A stretch of DNA of 64,000 nucleotides from Limnohabitans sp. 2KL-27 (GCF_001269345.1 NZ_CXOP01000001.1:310001-374000), one strand, 5' to 3'; positions 1 through 8,270 are shown, numbered from the stretch's first letter. The notes: generated by a model not told the origin, from the sequence alone. Program-made: numbers and translations.

Positions 1-113
1 AAAGACTGCATGCCATAGCCATGCGGAAAGTAACCGTCAGTCGCCCAAGCTGCAGAACCTGTGGCCAAAACAGCCGCCACCACGGTGGCACGCAAAGTGT
101 TGATTTTTTTCAT
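1..113 (-). CDS. FadL/OMPP1-family outer membrane transport protein (N-terminal part only)
   Basis: The first 37 codons of a minus-strand gene that runs off the left edge. It begins MKKINTLRATVVAAVLATGS, a Sec signal peptide with likely cleavage after AWA. The mature protein starts TDGYFPHGYGMQS, the usual opening of OMPP1/FadL/TodX outer membrane channels for hydrophobic substrates. A strong ribosome site (AGGAG, 6 bases before ATG) fixes the start. It lies 23 bases downstream of the DUF302 lipoprotein gene and is probably co-transcribed with it from the promoter at 808-854. The substrate cannot be told from this fragment. The family call is fairly sure, the function is inference. Confidence 0.75.
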   Translation of the reverse strand, partial: MKKINTLRATVVAAVLATGSAAWATDGYFPHGYGMQS

Positions 114-136
114 GAATATCTCCTGTTGATGACTGA

Positions 137-709
137 TCAGAACTCACCCTTGTGACCACGTTCCATCATTTCCCAGATGGTGTCGCGCACGGCTTTGGCT
201 TCTTCTTTCAGGGGCGAGGGCAACTTGCGGCCCATTTTGACCATCATGTCCATGTTGAGGGTGTAGAGCCACAGACCGTCTTCTTTTTCCACCATGGAAA
301 TACGGCATGGCAAATATGCGGCCATGTGCGGGCTGAAGTCCACCATCTTGCGGGCCGTGGTGGGTGAGCAGAAGGAATAGACCGTCAGCAGCTTTTCTTT
401 TTTGCCGGAACGTGCTTCAAGCTCTTTGGACAACGGCAGCGTGCCGACATCGCGCATGTTGCGCTCGGTGGCCACCTGCTTGAGGACTTGCTCCACTTCT
501 TGGGCTGTCACGCCCTTCTTGACCTTGCGCTCCCAGGTGGTGGCCACGGCGATGTCGCCTTCGCCCTCGACCCAGCGGTCCCACATGCGGCTGGCTTCTG
601 CGCCTGCGCCTGATTCAAGCTTGCCGAGGGTGCTGATGGTGCCGCAGCCGGTCAACCAGATCGAGCTGACCAACACCGCCCATTTCAGCCATGTGAAAGA
701 TTTGCGCAT
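137..709 (-). CDS. DUF302-domain lipoprotein
   Basis: A 190-residue protein with a lipoprotein signal peptide ending in the lipobox LTGC, so it is expected to be anchored in the periplasm. The C-terminal half shows the DUF302 pattern (a LPCRIS stretch followed by a short acidic turn and a methionine-rich strand). The start at 709 is preferred over an upstream in-frame ATG because GGAG lies 7 bases before it. DUF302 proteins recur near sulfur and thiol metabolism genes, but no reaction is established. It lies directly downstream of a repressor-type promoter and upstream of the FadL-type gene. Function unknown; domain call fairly confident. Confidence 0.75.
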   Translation of the reverse strand: MRKSFTWLKWAVLVSSIWLTGCGTISTLGKLESGAGAEASRMWDRWVEGEGDIAVATTWERKVKKGVTAQEVEQVLKQVATERNMRDVGTLPLSKELEARSGKKEKLLTVYSFCSPTTARKMVDFSPHMAAYLPCRISMVEKEDGLWLYTLNMDMMVKMGRKLPSPLKEEAKAVRDTIWEMMERGHKGEF

Positions 710-807
710 TGTTTTTTCTCCTGAAGTCATGCATTGATGGAAATCCAGTCGGACACACCATGTGTCTCGCTGGATTGACGTCCATCATCCATGCCCCGAG
801 AAAAAGA

Positions 808-854
808 AGGTATTGGCAGATACCCTATACCCTATGGGGTAAGGTATCTGTCAA
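808..854 (-). promoter_or_regulatory. Promoter with CsoR/CstR-type operator upstream of the DUF302-fadL pair
   Basis: On the minus strand a perfect -35 box TTGACA lies at 854-849. It is followed by nested inverted repeats of the form GATACC...TACCC-TAT-GGGGTA...GGTATC (819-848), so the repeats occupy the normal spacer and -10 zone (possible -10 GGTATA at 17 bases). G/C tracts flanked by ATAC/GTAT are typical of CsoR-family operators. The adjacent sequence GAAGGTATTGG (807-817) recurs near 25029-25039. The likely regulator is the CsoR-family protein at 8754-8999, by inference. Confidence 0.6.
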
Positions 855-880
855 GACCACAACAATGCGGTTTTAAGACC

Positions 881-1204
881 TCATTTGAACTTGTAATGGT
901 CGCGGTTGAGCACCGCAGCGACCGAAGTCACGTCCTCTGGAAACATGCCCAAGTTGAGTTCAGTGTTGCATTGCTCCACCATGCCGCGCAACAAAGAGGC
1001 GTTGATGATCCGGCCCTGGGGCTTGTAAATGGCACTGCCATTGCCCCCGACCTTGGAAACATGGCAAGCCACGCACTTGCTTTCGGCGATCAATTTCTCA
1101 CCCAGCTTGTAGTCGGCGTCCTTGTAAATGGCCAGTTGCGCATGTGCAACTGTTGCAAAAAAGAAACTGATCCCAACCATCGTGGTTTTGTTACAGGTGT
1201 CCAT
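881..1204 (-). CDS. Small periplasmic c-type cytochrome (monohaem)
   Basis: A 107-residue protein with a short Sec-type signal (hydrophobic core VGISFFFATVAHA) and one haem motif, CVACH, around residues 44-48. The length and single haem suit a class I-like electron carrier, but no clear C-terminal methionine ligand motif such as the usual MP stands out, so the axial ligand is uncertain. The start at 1204 has GGGAG 7 bases upstream. A strong terminator hairpin (1225-1252) ends about 20 bases before the start codon, so its transcription must come from read-through or from an unrecognised promoter overlapping the hairpin. Partner unknown; probably electron transfer in sulfur oxidation. Confidence 0.7.
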   Translation of the reverse strand: MDTCNKTTMVGISFFFATVAHAQLAIYKDADYKLGEKLIAESKCVACHVSKVGGNGSAIYKPQGRIINASLLRGMVEQCNTELNLGMFPEDVTSVAAVLNRDHYKFK

Positions 1205-1224
1205 TCAAGTCTCCCATCAAAAAA

Positions 1225-1252
1225 GCCGCTCAAGGGCAGACCCTTGAGCGGC
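1225..1252 (-). terminator. Rho-independent terminator after the 1324-1632 cytochrome gene
   Basis: A perfect 12-base stem GCCGCTCAAGGG with a CAGA loop is flanked by A runs on both sides, so a T tract follows it on either strand. It terminates the minus-strand cytochrome gene ending at 1324 but stands immediately before the next minus-strand start codon at 1204. Confidence 0.85.
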
Positions 1253-1323
1253 AAAAAAAGCCACGAGTACCCATCGAGCTTTCTAAATCATGCAGTGTTG
1301 ATCAAGCCTGACAAGGCTTGAAT

Positions 1324-1632
1324 TTATTTGGCGCCAGCCAGAATCCAAGTGGCCAGAGTCAGCGCATCGGCATCGCTCAAAGCGGCTTGGGCTGGCATGG
1401 GCACGGGGCCCCACTTGCCCGAACCACCGGCTTTGATGCTCTTGGCCAAAGTGGCTGCTGCGTCTTTTTGGCCGGCATATTTCTTGGCCACGTCTTGGTA
1501 AGAGGGACCCACCAGCTTTTTGTCCACCGCATGGCAGGCCATGCAAGCGTTCTTTTTGGCCATGTCCATGTTGGCGAAGGCGGGGGCTGACATCAGGGCA
1601 GAGACGGCAACAGCAGCAAAAATCAGTTTCAT
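1324..1632 (-). CDS. Class I cytochrome c (c551/c8-like), periplasmic
   Basis: A 102-residue precursor with a Sec signal peptide cleaved near AFA-NMD. A single CMACH haem site is followed by GPSYQDVAKKY and a distal GPVPMPAQ stretch whose methionine is the expected sixth haem ligand. This is the standard architecture of small cytochrome c551/c8 electron shuttles. It probably carries electrons from periplasmic sulfur oxidation towards a terminal oxidase. It lies between the rhodanese gene (1789-2169) and the strong terminator at 1225-1252, and an AT-rich leader upstream (about 1645-1690) could hold its own promoter. Confidence 0.85.
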   Translation of the reverse strand: MKLIFAAVAVSALMSAPAFANMDMAKKNACMACHAVDKKLVGPSYQDVAKKYAGQKDAAATLAKSIKAGGSGKWGPVPMPAQAALSDADALTLATWILAGAK

Positions 1633-1788
1633 GAGAGCTCCATGTGAAGGGGTTTAAATATAACCAGTCGCTAATTTAACCGAAATCAAGATGGCTTTGT
1701 GAAAAACCGATCCAGTTTGGCTCAGGGATTTTACTGAGGGCAAGTCCTACAAAGACCCAAAGCCATCCCCAAAACGCGGGCATCGTGC

Positions 1789-2169
1789 TCAGTCAAACGC
1801 AGGCTGTTCAGGTTTGACCACTGCTTTGCCTGCAGAGGCCCAAGCATCAAAACCACCCGCAAGCGATGAAACATTCAAGTAACCCATGCTCTGCATGGTT
1901 TGCGCGGCCAGAGCTGCGCGGCCGCTGGTCTTGCAATACAGCACCACCTTCAGCTCGCGGCCCGACAAGGCGGGCGTGCCGCTGAGCTTGAACTCCAGCA
2001 AGCCCCGGGGCACCAAGATGGCACCCGGCAGGTGGCCTGCGGCAAACTCATCGGCCTCGCGCACGTCGATCAACACATCGGCTTGGCGAATGGCCGCTTC
2101 GGCGTCTTGCAAAGCGATTTCGCGGACATTAGCCTTGGCTTGCAGAACCAGGTCATGGGCTGTTTTCAT
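1789..2169 (-). CDS. Rhodanese-like sulfurtransferase (single domain, cytoplasmic)
   Basis: A 126-residue single rhodanese domain without signal peptide. The active-site loop is CKTSGR, within YCKTSGRAA, and DVREADEF and the LAGGFDAW signature are present. It probably accepts sulfane sulfur on the loop cysteine and passes it to thiols. The start at 2169 is set by AAGGAGATACG just upstream. It follows the TolC-type gene by about 30 bases, so it looks like the last gene of the efflux operon that starts at 8139. Pairing with the DUF2892 protein at 3605-3814 recalls YgaP, where both domains are fused in one membrane sulfurtransferase. Confidence 0.88.
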   Translation of the reverse strand: MKTAHDLVLQAKANVREIALQDAEAAIRQADVLIDVREADEFAAGHLPGAILVPRGLLEFKLSGTPALSGRELKVVLYCKTSGRAALAAQTMQSMGYLNVSSLAGGFDAWASAGKAVVKPEQPAFD

Positions 2170-2200
2170 CGTATCTCCTTCAGGTTCAAACAATGGGGTT

Positions 2201-3586
2201 TCAGCGAGCCAACTGAGCGTTCAGGGCTTGCAGGCTTTGTACCGACATGCTGCCTGTCAAGGCGTCGAGTTGCAAGCGGGTGAGCAGCAACTCGGTCTGT
2301 GCACGCAGCCATGCCAGCTCGGCTTGGGCGGCATCGTTTTCGGCTTGCAACAAGTCCAGCGTGGTGCGGTCGCCCACTTGACGGCCCAAACGGGTGGCGT
2401 CCAGCCGGGCTGTGCTGGCCTGCCAAGATGCTTTTAGGGCCGTCAAGCGTGCGGGACCGGTCTCCAGCGCCAGCCAAACCGAGCGGGCTTGTTGCTGCGC
2501 TTGCTGCACAGCCAAGTCCACTTCGGCCTCAGCCCGCGCTTGGGCATCCACGGCCTCTTGCAGTTTGGCGCTGCGCCAGCCGCCTGTGTACAAAGGCACA
2601 TTCAAACTCAAGCCCACCATCTGCTGGCTCTGGCTGTTGGTCGATGTACCAAAGTCGCCATCACCACTCAAGCGGTCACGTCCGGCCGAAGCCACCAAAT
2701 CCAAGGTGACGCCGCCACTGCGTTGGTGCTTTTTGAGCTCTTGACGGGCCACGTCTTGCTGGGCTTTTTGCAAGCGCACACCCGTATTGGCCTCGCGCAC
2801 CTGCTCCAGCACTTGCGCCAAAGTGGGCCCGGCGATGACCGCTGCATCGGCCTTGGGCGCTAGTGGTTTCAAGGCATCGGCACCCAATCGGGTAGAGTCG
2901 GTCAATACACTGCGGGCCATTTGCACTTCGCTGCCTGCGGCCAGCAACTGCGCCTTCAGGCCTTCGGCACGGGCAGCGGCCTCGTGCGTGTCGGTGACCG
3001 GCAAATCGCCCAAGGCAAAGCGGTCTATGACTTCCGTCAGTGAGAGGCTCACGGCGGCGTACTGGTTTTTCAACACCTGCTCCTGGCGCTCGGCCAGGAG
3101 CAGATTGAAATACCTTTGCGCAGTGAGCAGCATGAACTGTTGCTGCGCCAAGTCGGCGCGCAAACCGGCCACGCCCGCTGCAGTGTGCAACTGCGCTTGC
3201 TGTGCCTGCCGCTCGGGGCTGAAGAGCGGCTGTTTGGCCTGCAGCGACCAACGCGTGGAAGTGGCTGCACTGGCCGAGGTGGCGAAACTGCCCGTCGACG
3301 GCAACTGACCGCCCACGGCGAACTGGGCACCGGTCGTAGTGGTGTCCGCCGACATGGCACCGACCGTAGCGCTGCCCATCAGGACCGGACGCCACAGTGC
3401 CTTGGCTTGCGCTTCAAAGGCTTGCACAGATGAGCGCGTGGCGGCGACCACCTGCATTTGCGGGTCGTGTGCACGCGCCTGCTCCCAGGTTTGCAACACA
3501 TCCAGGGCCTGCACAGAAGGGCTGGCGAGCATGGCCGCCAGCATCCAGCCTCTCAAGGGCCGGGGTTTGAATAAAAGCAAGCTCAT
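2201..3586 (-). CDS. TolC-family outer membrane efflux channel
   Basis: 461 residues, the usual length for TolC/OprM-type outer membrane factors. It has a signal peptide ending near VQA and long alanine-, glutamine- and leucine-rich helices in two similar halves, typical of the OEP repeat that forms the periplasmic tunnel. It sits in the same operon as the RND pump (3846-7064) and its fusion protein (7075-8139) and would complete the tripartite exporter. The exported substrate is unknown; the neighbours (rhodanese, DUF2892) hint at sulfur compounds or thiol adducts, which is inference. Confidence 0.88.
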   Translation of the reverse strand: MSLLLFKPRPLRGWMLAAMLASPSVQALDVLQTWEQARAHDPQMQVVAATRSSVQAFEAQAKALWRPVLMGSATVGAMSADTTTTGAQFAVGGQLPSTGSFATSASAATSTRWSLQAKQPLFSPERQAQQAQLHTAAGVAGLRADLAQQQFMLLTAQRYFNLLLAERQEQVLKNQYAAVSLSLTEVIDRFALGDLPVTDTHEAAARAEGLKAQLLAAGSEVQMARSVLTDSTRLGADALKPLAPKADAAVIAGPTLAQVLEQVREANTGVRLQKAQQDVARQELKKHQRSGGVTLDLVASAGRDRLSGDGDFGTSTNSQSQQMVGLSLNVPLYTGGWRSAKLQEAVDAQARAEAEVDLAVQQAQQQARSVWLALETGPARLTALKASWQASTARLDATRLGRQVGDRTTLDLLQAENDAAQAELAWLRAQTELLLTRLQLDALTGSMSVQSLQALNAQLAR

Positions 3587-3604
3587 AACTTGGGTGTCGA
3601 TGGA

Positions 3605-3814
3605 TCAGCTGCCAGCCTCAACGCCCAACTTGCGCAAGATGGACTCCATCAGGCACCATTTGGTCAGCGCGCTTTGCAACAAGTTGGCGCCCACAAAAGC
3701 CGTGAAAGCCAACCACCACGGGCTCACAAAAACGGGACTGCCCTGCACGCCCAAGGCCAAGGACAGCAAGATGAAGGTGCCAGCGACCAAACGAACGATT
3801 TGCCAAGATTTCAT
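3605..3814 (-). CDS. DUF2892 (YgaP-type transmembrane) small inner membrane protein
   Basis: 69 residues with two predicted membrane segments (about residues 8-24 and 32-48) and a short soluble tail containing a cysteine near TKWCLM. The pattern fits DUF2892, the membrane part of YgaP-like rhodaneses. A good ribosome site, AGGAG, lies 8 bases before the ATG. It is encoded between the RND pump and the TolC-type gene and presumably works with the rhodanese at 1789-2169 as a split membrane sulfurtransferase. The function is inferred from that pairing. Confidence 0.78.
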   Translation of the reverse strand: MKSWQIVRLVAGTFILLSLALGVQGSPVFVSPWWLAFTAFVGANLLQSALTKWCLMESILRKLGVEAGS

Positions 3815-3845
3815 GATTCAAACTCCTAAGGGTTAAAGAAAAAAC

Positions 3846-6800
3846 TCAAGCGCCGTACTTTTTACGGTACGCCACGTAATACAAAGTCGGGATGACGACC
3901 AGCGTCAGGACCGTGGACACAAAGATGCCAAAGATCAAAGAAATGGCCAGGCCGTTGAAGATCGGGTCATCCAAGATGAAAAAGGCCCCAATCATGGCCG
4001 CTAGGCCCGTGAGCATGATGGGCTGGGCACGGGTGATGGCAGACTGCACAATCGCGCTTTTGAATTCCATGCCGCTGCTGACCTGCAGGTTGATGAAGTC
4101 CACCAGCAAGATCGAATTGCGCACGATGATGCCCGCCAGCGCGATCATGCCGATCATGCTGGTGGCGGTGTATTGGGCATTCAGCAAGGCGTGGCCTGGC
4201 ATCACACCAATGATGGTCAACGGGATCGGCGCCATGATGATCAGCGGTGTGAGGTAGGAGCCAAACTGCGCCACCACCAGCAAATAGATCAGGATCAGGC
4301 CCACACCATAGGCCGCGCCCATGTCGCGGAAAGTTTCGTAAGTGATTTGCGACTCGCCATCCCACTTGATGCTGTAGCCGCGCCAGGCGTCATCGGGCTG
4401 GCTGATGAAGTACTCATCAATCCGCTCACCATCCGGGCCTTTGATCTGGGCTACATCACCACGCATCTTGAACAGGCCGTACAAGGGGCTGTCCACCTTG
4501 CCTGCCATGTCGGCATTGACGAAATTCACGGGCAGCATGTCTTTGTGGATGACGGGCTGCTCGCGCAGCGTGTCGCTCACGGTGACCAGCTCACGCATGG
4601 CCACCACCTTGCCCGTGGCGCTTTTCACGCCCAGCTGCAGCAGGGCGTCCAGATCGCCATGCAACTGCTCGGGCAGCTGAATCAAGGCGGGCACCGGGTA
4701 CTTGCTGCCGTCGTGCAAATAGGTCACCGACTCGCCGGCCAAACCGGCACGCAAGGTGGTCACGATGGCTTGTTGCGACACACCCAACACGGCTGCTTTG
4801 CGGCGGTCCACCAGCAGCAGCTTGCGCGGCGCATCGGCAATCGAGCTGACATCGATGTCCACCACGCCTTCGGTTTTTTCAAACACAGCACGCACCGACT
4901 CGGCCACTTGGCGGCGGCCTTCGGCATCTGGACCATAAATCTCGGCCACGATGGGCGACATCACAGGCGGGCCAGGCGGCACTTCGACCACCTTGACGTT
5001 GGCCCCGTGGCGGCGACCAATCTCCTGCAAAGCCGGACGTACGCGTGTGGCGATCACATGGCTCTTGTCGCTGCGCTCAGATTTGCCCACCAGGTTGACC
5101 TGGATATCCCCCAGCTCAGAGCCGGCACGCAGGTAGTACTGGCGCACCAAACCATTGAAATTGATGGGCGAAGCGGTACCCACATAAGCTTGGTAATGGG
5201 TCACTTCAGGCACGGTGGCCAGGTGACCGCCCAACTCGCGCATGACTGCGGCTGTTTTTTCCAGCGGCGTGCCTGCGGGCATGTCCACCACCACCTGAAA
5301 CTCTGACTTGTCGTCAAAGGGCAGCATCTTGAGCATGACCAACCCAGTGACGGGGAGCACCAGGGACAAAGCGATCAAACCTGCTATGCCCAAACCCAGC
5401 AGCTTGCGGTTGCGCCCGCCGGATTGGGTGTCGAGCAAAGGCTTGAAGATTTTTTCGAACAGGGGTTCTAGCTTGGCGCTCAGGCCACTGTGGCCACCAC
5501 CTGTCGCACCATGCGCATGCCCCGAAGACGGCTTCATCCACATGCCCGACAACCATGGCGTGATGACAAAGGCAATGGCCAGCGACAGCAACATGCCCAA
5601 GCTGGCATTGATCGGGATCGGGCTCATGTACGGGCCCATCAGGCCGCTCACAAAGGCCATGGGCAGCAAGGCCGCGATCACGGTGAAAGTGGCCAAGATG
5701 GTGGGGCCACCGACTTCGTCCACTGCACCGGGGATGATCTCGCGGATGCTCTTACCCGGATACAGCTGCTGGTGGCGGTGGATGTTTTCCACCACCACGA
5801 TCGCGTCATCCACCAAAATGCCGATCGAAAAGATCAGGGCGAACAGCGACACGCGGTTGAGCGTGAAACCCCAAGCCCAAGAGGCGAACAAGGTCGCCGT
5901 CAGCGTCAAGATGACCGCCACGCCGACGATGGCCGCTTCACGGCGGCCCAGCGCCATGAACACCAGCGCCACCACCGAAGCGGTTGCAAACAGCAACTTC
6001 TGAATCAGTTTTTGCGCTTTGTCGTTGGCGGTTTCACCGTAGTTGCGGGTCTCCACCACCTGCACGTTGTCAGGAATCACCGTGCCTTGGAGTTTCTCAA
6101 CCCGGCTCTTGACGCCATTGGCCACATCGATGGCGTTCTCGCCCGACTTTTTTGTGATCGACAGCGTCACAGCGGCAAACTCCTCGCCGCCATTTTTGGC
6201 GTTGTTGCCGTGCCAGACATACCGCTCAGCGGGCATCGGGCCGTCTTTCACGATGGCCACGTCTTTCAAAAAGACGGGCTTGCCCTGAACCACCTGCACA
6301 ACCAGATCGGCTACGTCGCTGGCTTGCGCCAAATGGGGGCCGGCCTCGATGGCCACGCTCTGGTTGGCACCCAACAATTCACCCACAGGCAAGCCCAGGT
6401 TGGCTGACTGCAAGGCCATGCGCAAATCGTGCACCGTCACGCCCGAGCCGTTCATGCGCTGCGGGTCAATCTGCACCAGCACCGCGCGGTGCGGGCCACC
6501 AATGGTGACCACATCGCGCGTGCCTGGCACGCGCTTGATGTCGGCCTCGATGCTGTGCGCCACGCGCTCCAGATCAAAGGCGCTCACGTCTGCGGTTTTG
6601 CCGTGCAAGGTCAGGGACACGATGGGCACATCGTCGATGCCCTTGGGCTTGATCAATGGCTCAGGCAGACCCAGGTTGCGGGGCAACCAGTCGGCGTTTT
6701 CACGGATCGTGTCGTGCAACTTGACCAGCGCCTCGGTGCGCGGCACGCCCACCTTGAACTGCACCGTCAGGATCGCCACGCCCGGACGAGAAACCGAATA

Positions 6801-7064
6801 CACGTGTTCCACGCCCGCAATCTTGGACAGCACCTGCTCGGCCGGGATCGCCACCATTTGTTCCACATCGCGCACCGATGCGCCCGGGAAAGGCGCGATC
6901 ACGTTGGCCATGGTCACGTTGATTTGCGGCTCCTCTTCGCGGGGCGTCACCATCACGGCAAATACGCCCAGCAAGAACGCCACCAGTGCCAGCAAGGGCG
7001 TGATCTGCGCACTCTGGAAGGCTGCTGCGATGCGGCCCGAAATACCCATTTTTTGCTCGCTCAT
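3846..7064 (-). CDS. RND-family inner membrane efflux transporter
   Basis: 1072 residues, the full length for an AcrB/CzcA-type RND pump. The sequence shows the N-terminal membrane helix, two large periplasmic loops and the proton-relay motif in TM4, FSIGILVDDAIVVVENI, with the paired aspartates. It also has GRREAAIVG before TM3 and a final helix bundle ending VIPTLYYVAY. The start at 7064 lies 10 bases after the stop of the fusion protein gene; an in-frame upstream start would overlap that gene. It would export a small molecule across both membranes with the neighbouring fusion protein and channel. The motifs resemble HAE-type more than the CzcA metal type, but the substrate cannot be assigned. 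Confidence 0.9.
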   Translation of the reverse strand: MSEQKMGISGRIAAAFQSAQITPLLALVAFLLGVFAVMVTPREEEPQINVTMANVIAPFPGASVRDVEQMVAIPAEQVLSKIAGVEHVYSVSRPGVAILTVQFKVGVPRTEALVKLHDTIRENADWLPRNLGLPEPLIKPKGIDDVPIVSLTLHGKTADVSAFDLERVAHSIEADIKRVPGTRDVVTIGGPHRAVLVQIDPQRMNGSGVTVHDLRMALQSANLGLPVGELLGANQSVAIEAGPHLAQASDVADLVVQVVQGKPVFLKDVAIVKDGPMPAERYVWHGNNAKNGGEEFAAVTLSITKKSGENAIDVANGVKSRVEKLQGTVIPDNVQVVETRNYGETANDKAQKLIQKLLFATASVVALVFMALGRREAAIVGVAVILTLTATLFASWAWGFTLNRVSLFALIFSIGILVDDAIVVVENIHRHQQLYPGKSIREIIPGAVDEVGGPTILATFTVIAALLPMAFVSGLMGPYMSPIPINASLGMLLSLAIAFVITPWLSGMWMKPSSGHAHGATGGGHSGLSAKLEPLFEKIFKPLLDTQSGGRNRKLLGLGIAGLIALSLVLPVTGLVMLKMLPFDDKSEFQVVVDMPAGTPLEKTAAVMRELGGHLATVPEVTHYQAYVGTASPINFNGLVRQYYLRAGSELGDIQVNLVGKSERSDKSHVIATRVRPALQEIGRRHGANVKVVEVPPGPPVMSPIVAEIYGPDAEGRRQVAESVRAVFEKTEGVVDIDVSSIADAPRKLLLVDRRKAAVLGVSQQAIVTTLRAGLAGESVTYLHDGSKYPVPALIQLPEQLHGDLDALLQLGVKSATGKVVAMRELVTVSDTLREQPVIHKDMLPVNFVNADMAGKVDSPLYGLFKMRGDVAQIKGPDGERIDEYFISQPDDAWRGYSIKWDGESQITYETFRDMGAAYGVGLILIYLLVVAQFGSYLTPLIIMAPIPLTIIGVMPGHALLNAQYTATSMIGMIALAGIIVRNSILLVDFINLQVSSGMEFKSAIVQSAITRAQPIMLTGLAAMIGAFFILDDPIFNGLAISLIFGIFVSTVLTLVVIPTLYYVAYRKKYGA

Positions 7065-7074
7065 GGGGCTGCTT

Positions 7075-8139
7075 TCAGAGTTTCTTGCCAAGGCTGGCGG
7101 GCTCGGTCACCACCTGCTCACCCGCGCTCACACCAGACAGCAACTCCACCGTCTGGCCCGTGGTGCGCCCTAATCGTACTTGGCGTAAACGGGGTTTGCC
7201 CTGCGCATCCATCACATAAACACCGGTCATTTCTGCACGGCGCACGATGGCTGTCAAAGGCAGAAACACGCGACCGTCTTTCGCACTGTTCATGGCGGCA
7301 TCGCTGGCCTGGCTGCCTGGCACCCAGACCCGAACAAACATGCCAGGCACCAAACCCTCTTTTCCCACAGGCAGAGCCAAGCGCAGCTGCGCGGTGTGCG
7401 TCACCGGGTCCACTGCGGGCAGCAGTTGCACCCCAGCCGCTACCCCACTGGTGTGACCCGCGATCTCGTAGCGGACAGATTTCAACTGCTTGCTTACGCT
7501 TCCCATCATCGACTGCGGCACGGCCGCGCTCACGCGCAAAGCCGAGGGGTCGTGCAAAGTGAGCAAAGGGCGGCCGGGCATGGCCATGTCACCCAAAGTG
7601 ACAGGCACATCGGATACCACGCCATTGAAGGGTGCGCGCACACTGAAGAAACCCGTCTGGGTTTGGGCCGCACGGGTTTGGGCTTGCTGGGCTTGCACTT
7701 GGGCCTGTGCTGCCTCGTACTGGGCTTGGGCGCGCTCCAGAGCACCCTGGCTGATGTATTGCTTCTGGAAGAGTTGCTTTTGCCGGTCCAGCTCTTTGCT
7801 GGCCACGCGCAAATTGGCCTGTGCGGCTTCGAGCTGGGCGGTGCTACCGACCACATTTTGCTGGGCAGCGCTGGCATCGATGCGCAGCAACTCCTGCCCG
7901 GCCCGCACGCGGTCACCGGCCTTGACGTTCAAACTGACAATGGCCCCAGGGACCTGGGTCGACAGTGTGGCCTGGCGCACCGCCTCGACCACGGCGTCCA
8001 AACTCACCTCTTGGGCACCCGCCGCGCTGGCTTGGGCTGACACACTCTTGACCGCCGCCACCTCGGCATTGGCACCAATCGAGGCACTGGACAAGCCTGC
8101 AAGCGCCATGGCCGCAGCCAAAATTGATCGTCTGTTCAT
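7075..8139 (-). CDS. RND efflux periplasmic adaptor (membrane fusion protein, HlyD family)
   Basis: 354 residues with an N-terminal signal ending SIGANA. A lipoyl-like half (VPGAIVSLNVKAGDRVRAGQ) is followed by a helical hairpin rich in Ala and Gln (about 90-160), the second lipoyl half (FFSVRAPFNGVVSD) and the beta-barrel and membrane-proximal domains. This is the standard adaptor layout. It is the first gene of the minus-strand operon adaptor-RND-DUF2892-TolC-rhodanese and stands divergent from the ArsR-family gene at 8271, which probably controls it. The start at 8139 has GGAGATACTTTG upstream. Confidence 0.9.
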   Translation of the reverse strand: MNRRSILAAAMALAGLSSASIGANAEVAAVKSVSAQASAAGAQEVSLDAVVEAVRQATLSTQVPGAIVSLNVKAGDRVRAGQELLRIDASAAQQNVVGSTAQLEAAQANLRVASKELDRQKQLFQKQYISQGALERAQAQYEAAQAQVQAQQAQTRAAQTQTGFFSVRAPFNGVVSDVPVTLGDMAMPGRPLLTLHDPSALRVSAAVPQSMMGSVSKQLKSVRYEIAGHTSGVAAGVQLLPAVDPVTHTAQLRLALPVGKEGLVPGMFVRVWVPGSQASDAAMNSAKDGRVFLPLTAIVRRAEMTGVYVMDAQGKPRLRQVRLGRTTGQTVELLSGVSAGEQVVTEPASLGKKL

Positions 8140-8178
8140 CAAAGTATCTCCATCAAACCGTTGATTTTACACATTTGG

Positions 8179-8207
8179 TTGCTTGCGTACATGCGTAATG
8201 ATACAAT
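8179..8207 (+). promoter_or_regulatory. Sigma70 promoter of the arsR-type gene with operator palindrome in the spacer
   Basis: TTGCTT (8179-8184) and TACAAT (8202-8207) are separated by exactly 17 bases. The spacer carries TTGCGTACATGCGTAA (8183-8198), an imperfect palindrome. A dimeric repressor bound there would block the promoter, so the ArsR-family product at 8271-8606 is the natural candidate and could also act on the divergent efflux operon. Confidence 0.6.
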
Positions 8208-8270
8208 CTAAACATCAGCATGTCAAACAGTGTCCTTCACCGTTCAGATTTGTTGTGTAATGGAGCGCCC

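Noticed and set aside
4173..7562. Several open frames of 200-377 codons on the plus strand opposite the RND pump and its adaptor
   Set aside because: Same shadow effect; composition is His, Gln and Arg rich and none has a family motif, while the minus-strand proteins are full length with all motifs.
8220..8270. An earlier ATG for the ArsR-type gene, adding 17 residues
   Set aside because: It lacks a ribosome site and lies only about 13 bases from the -10 box; ATG 8271 has GGAG at the right distance and gives the family's usual length.
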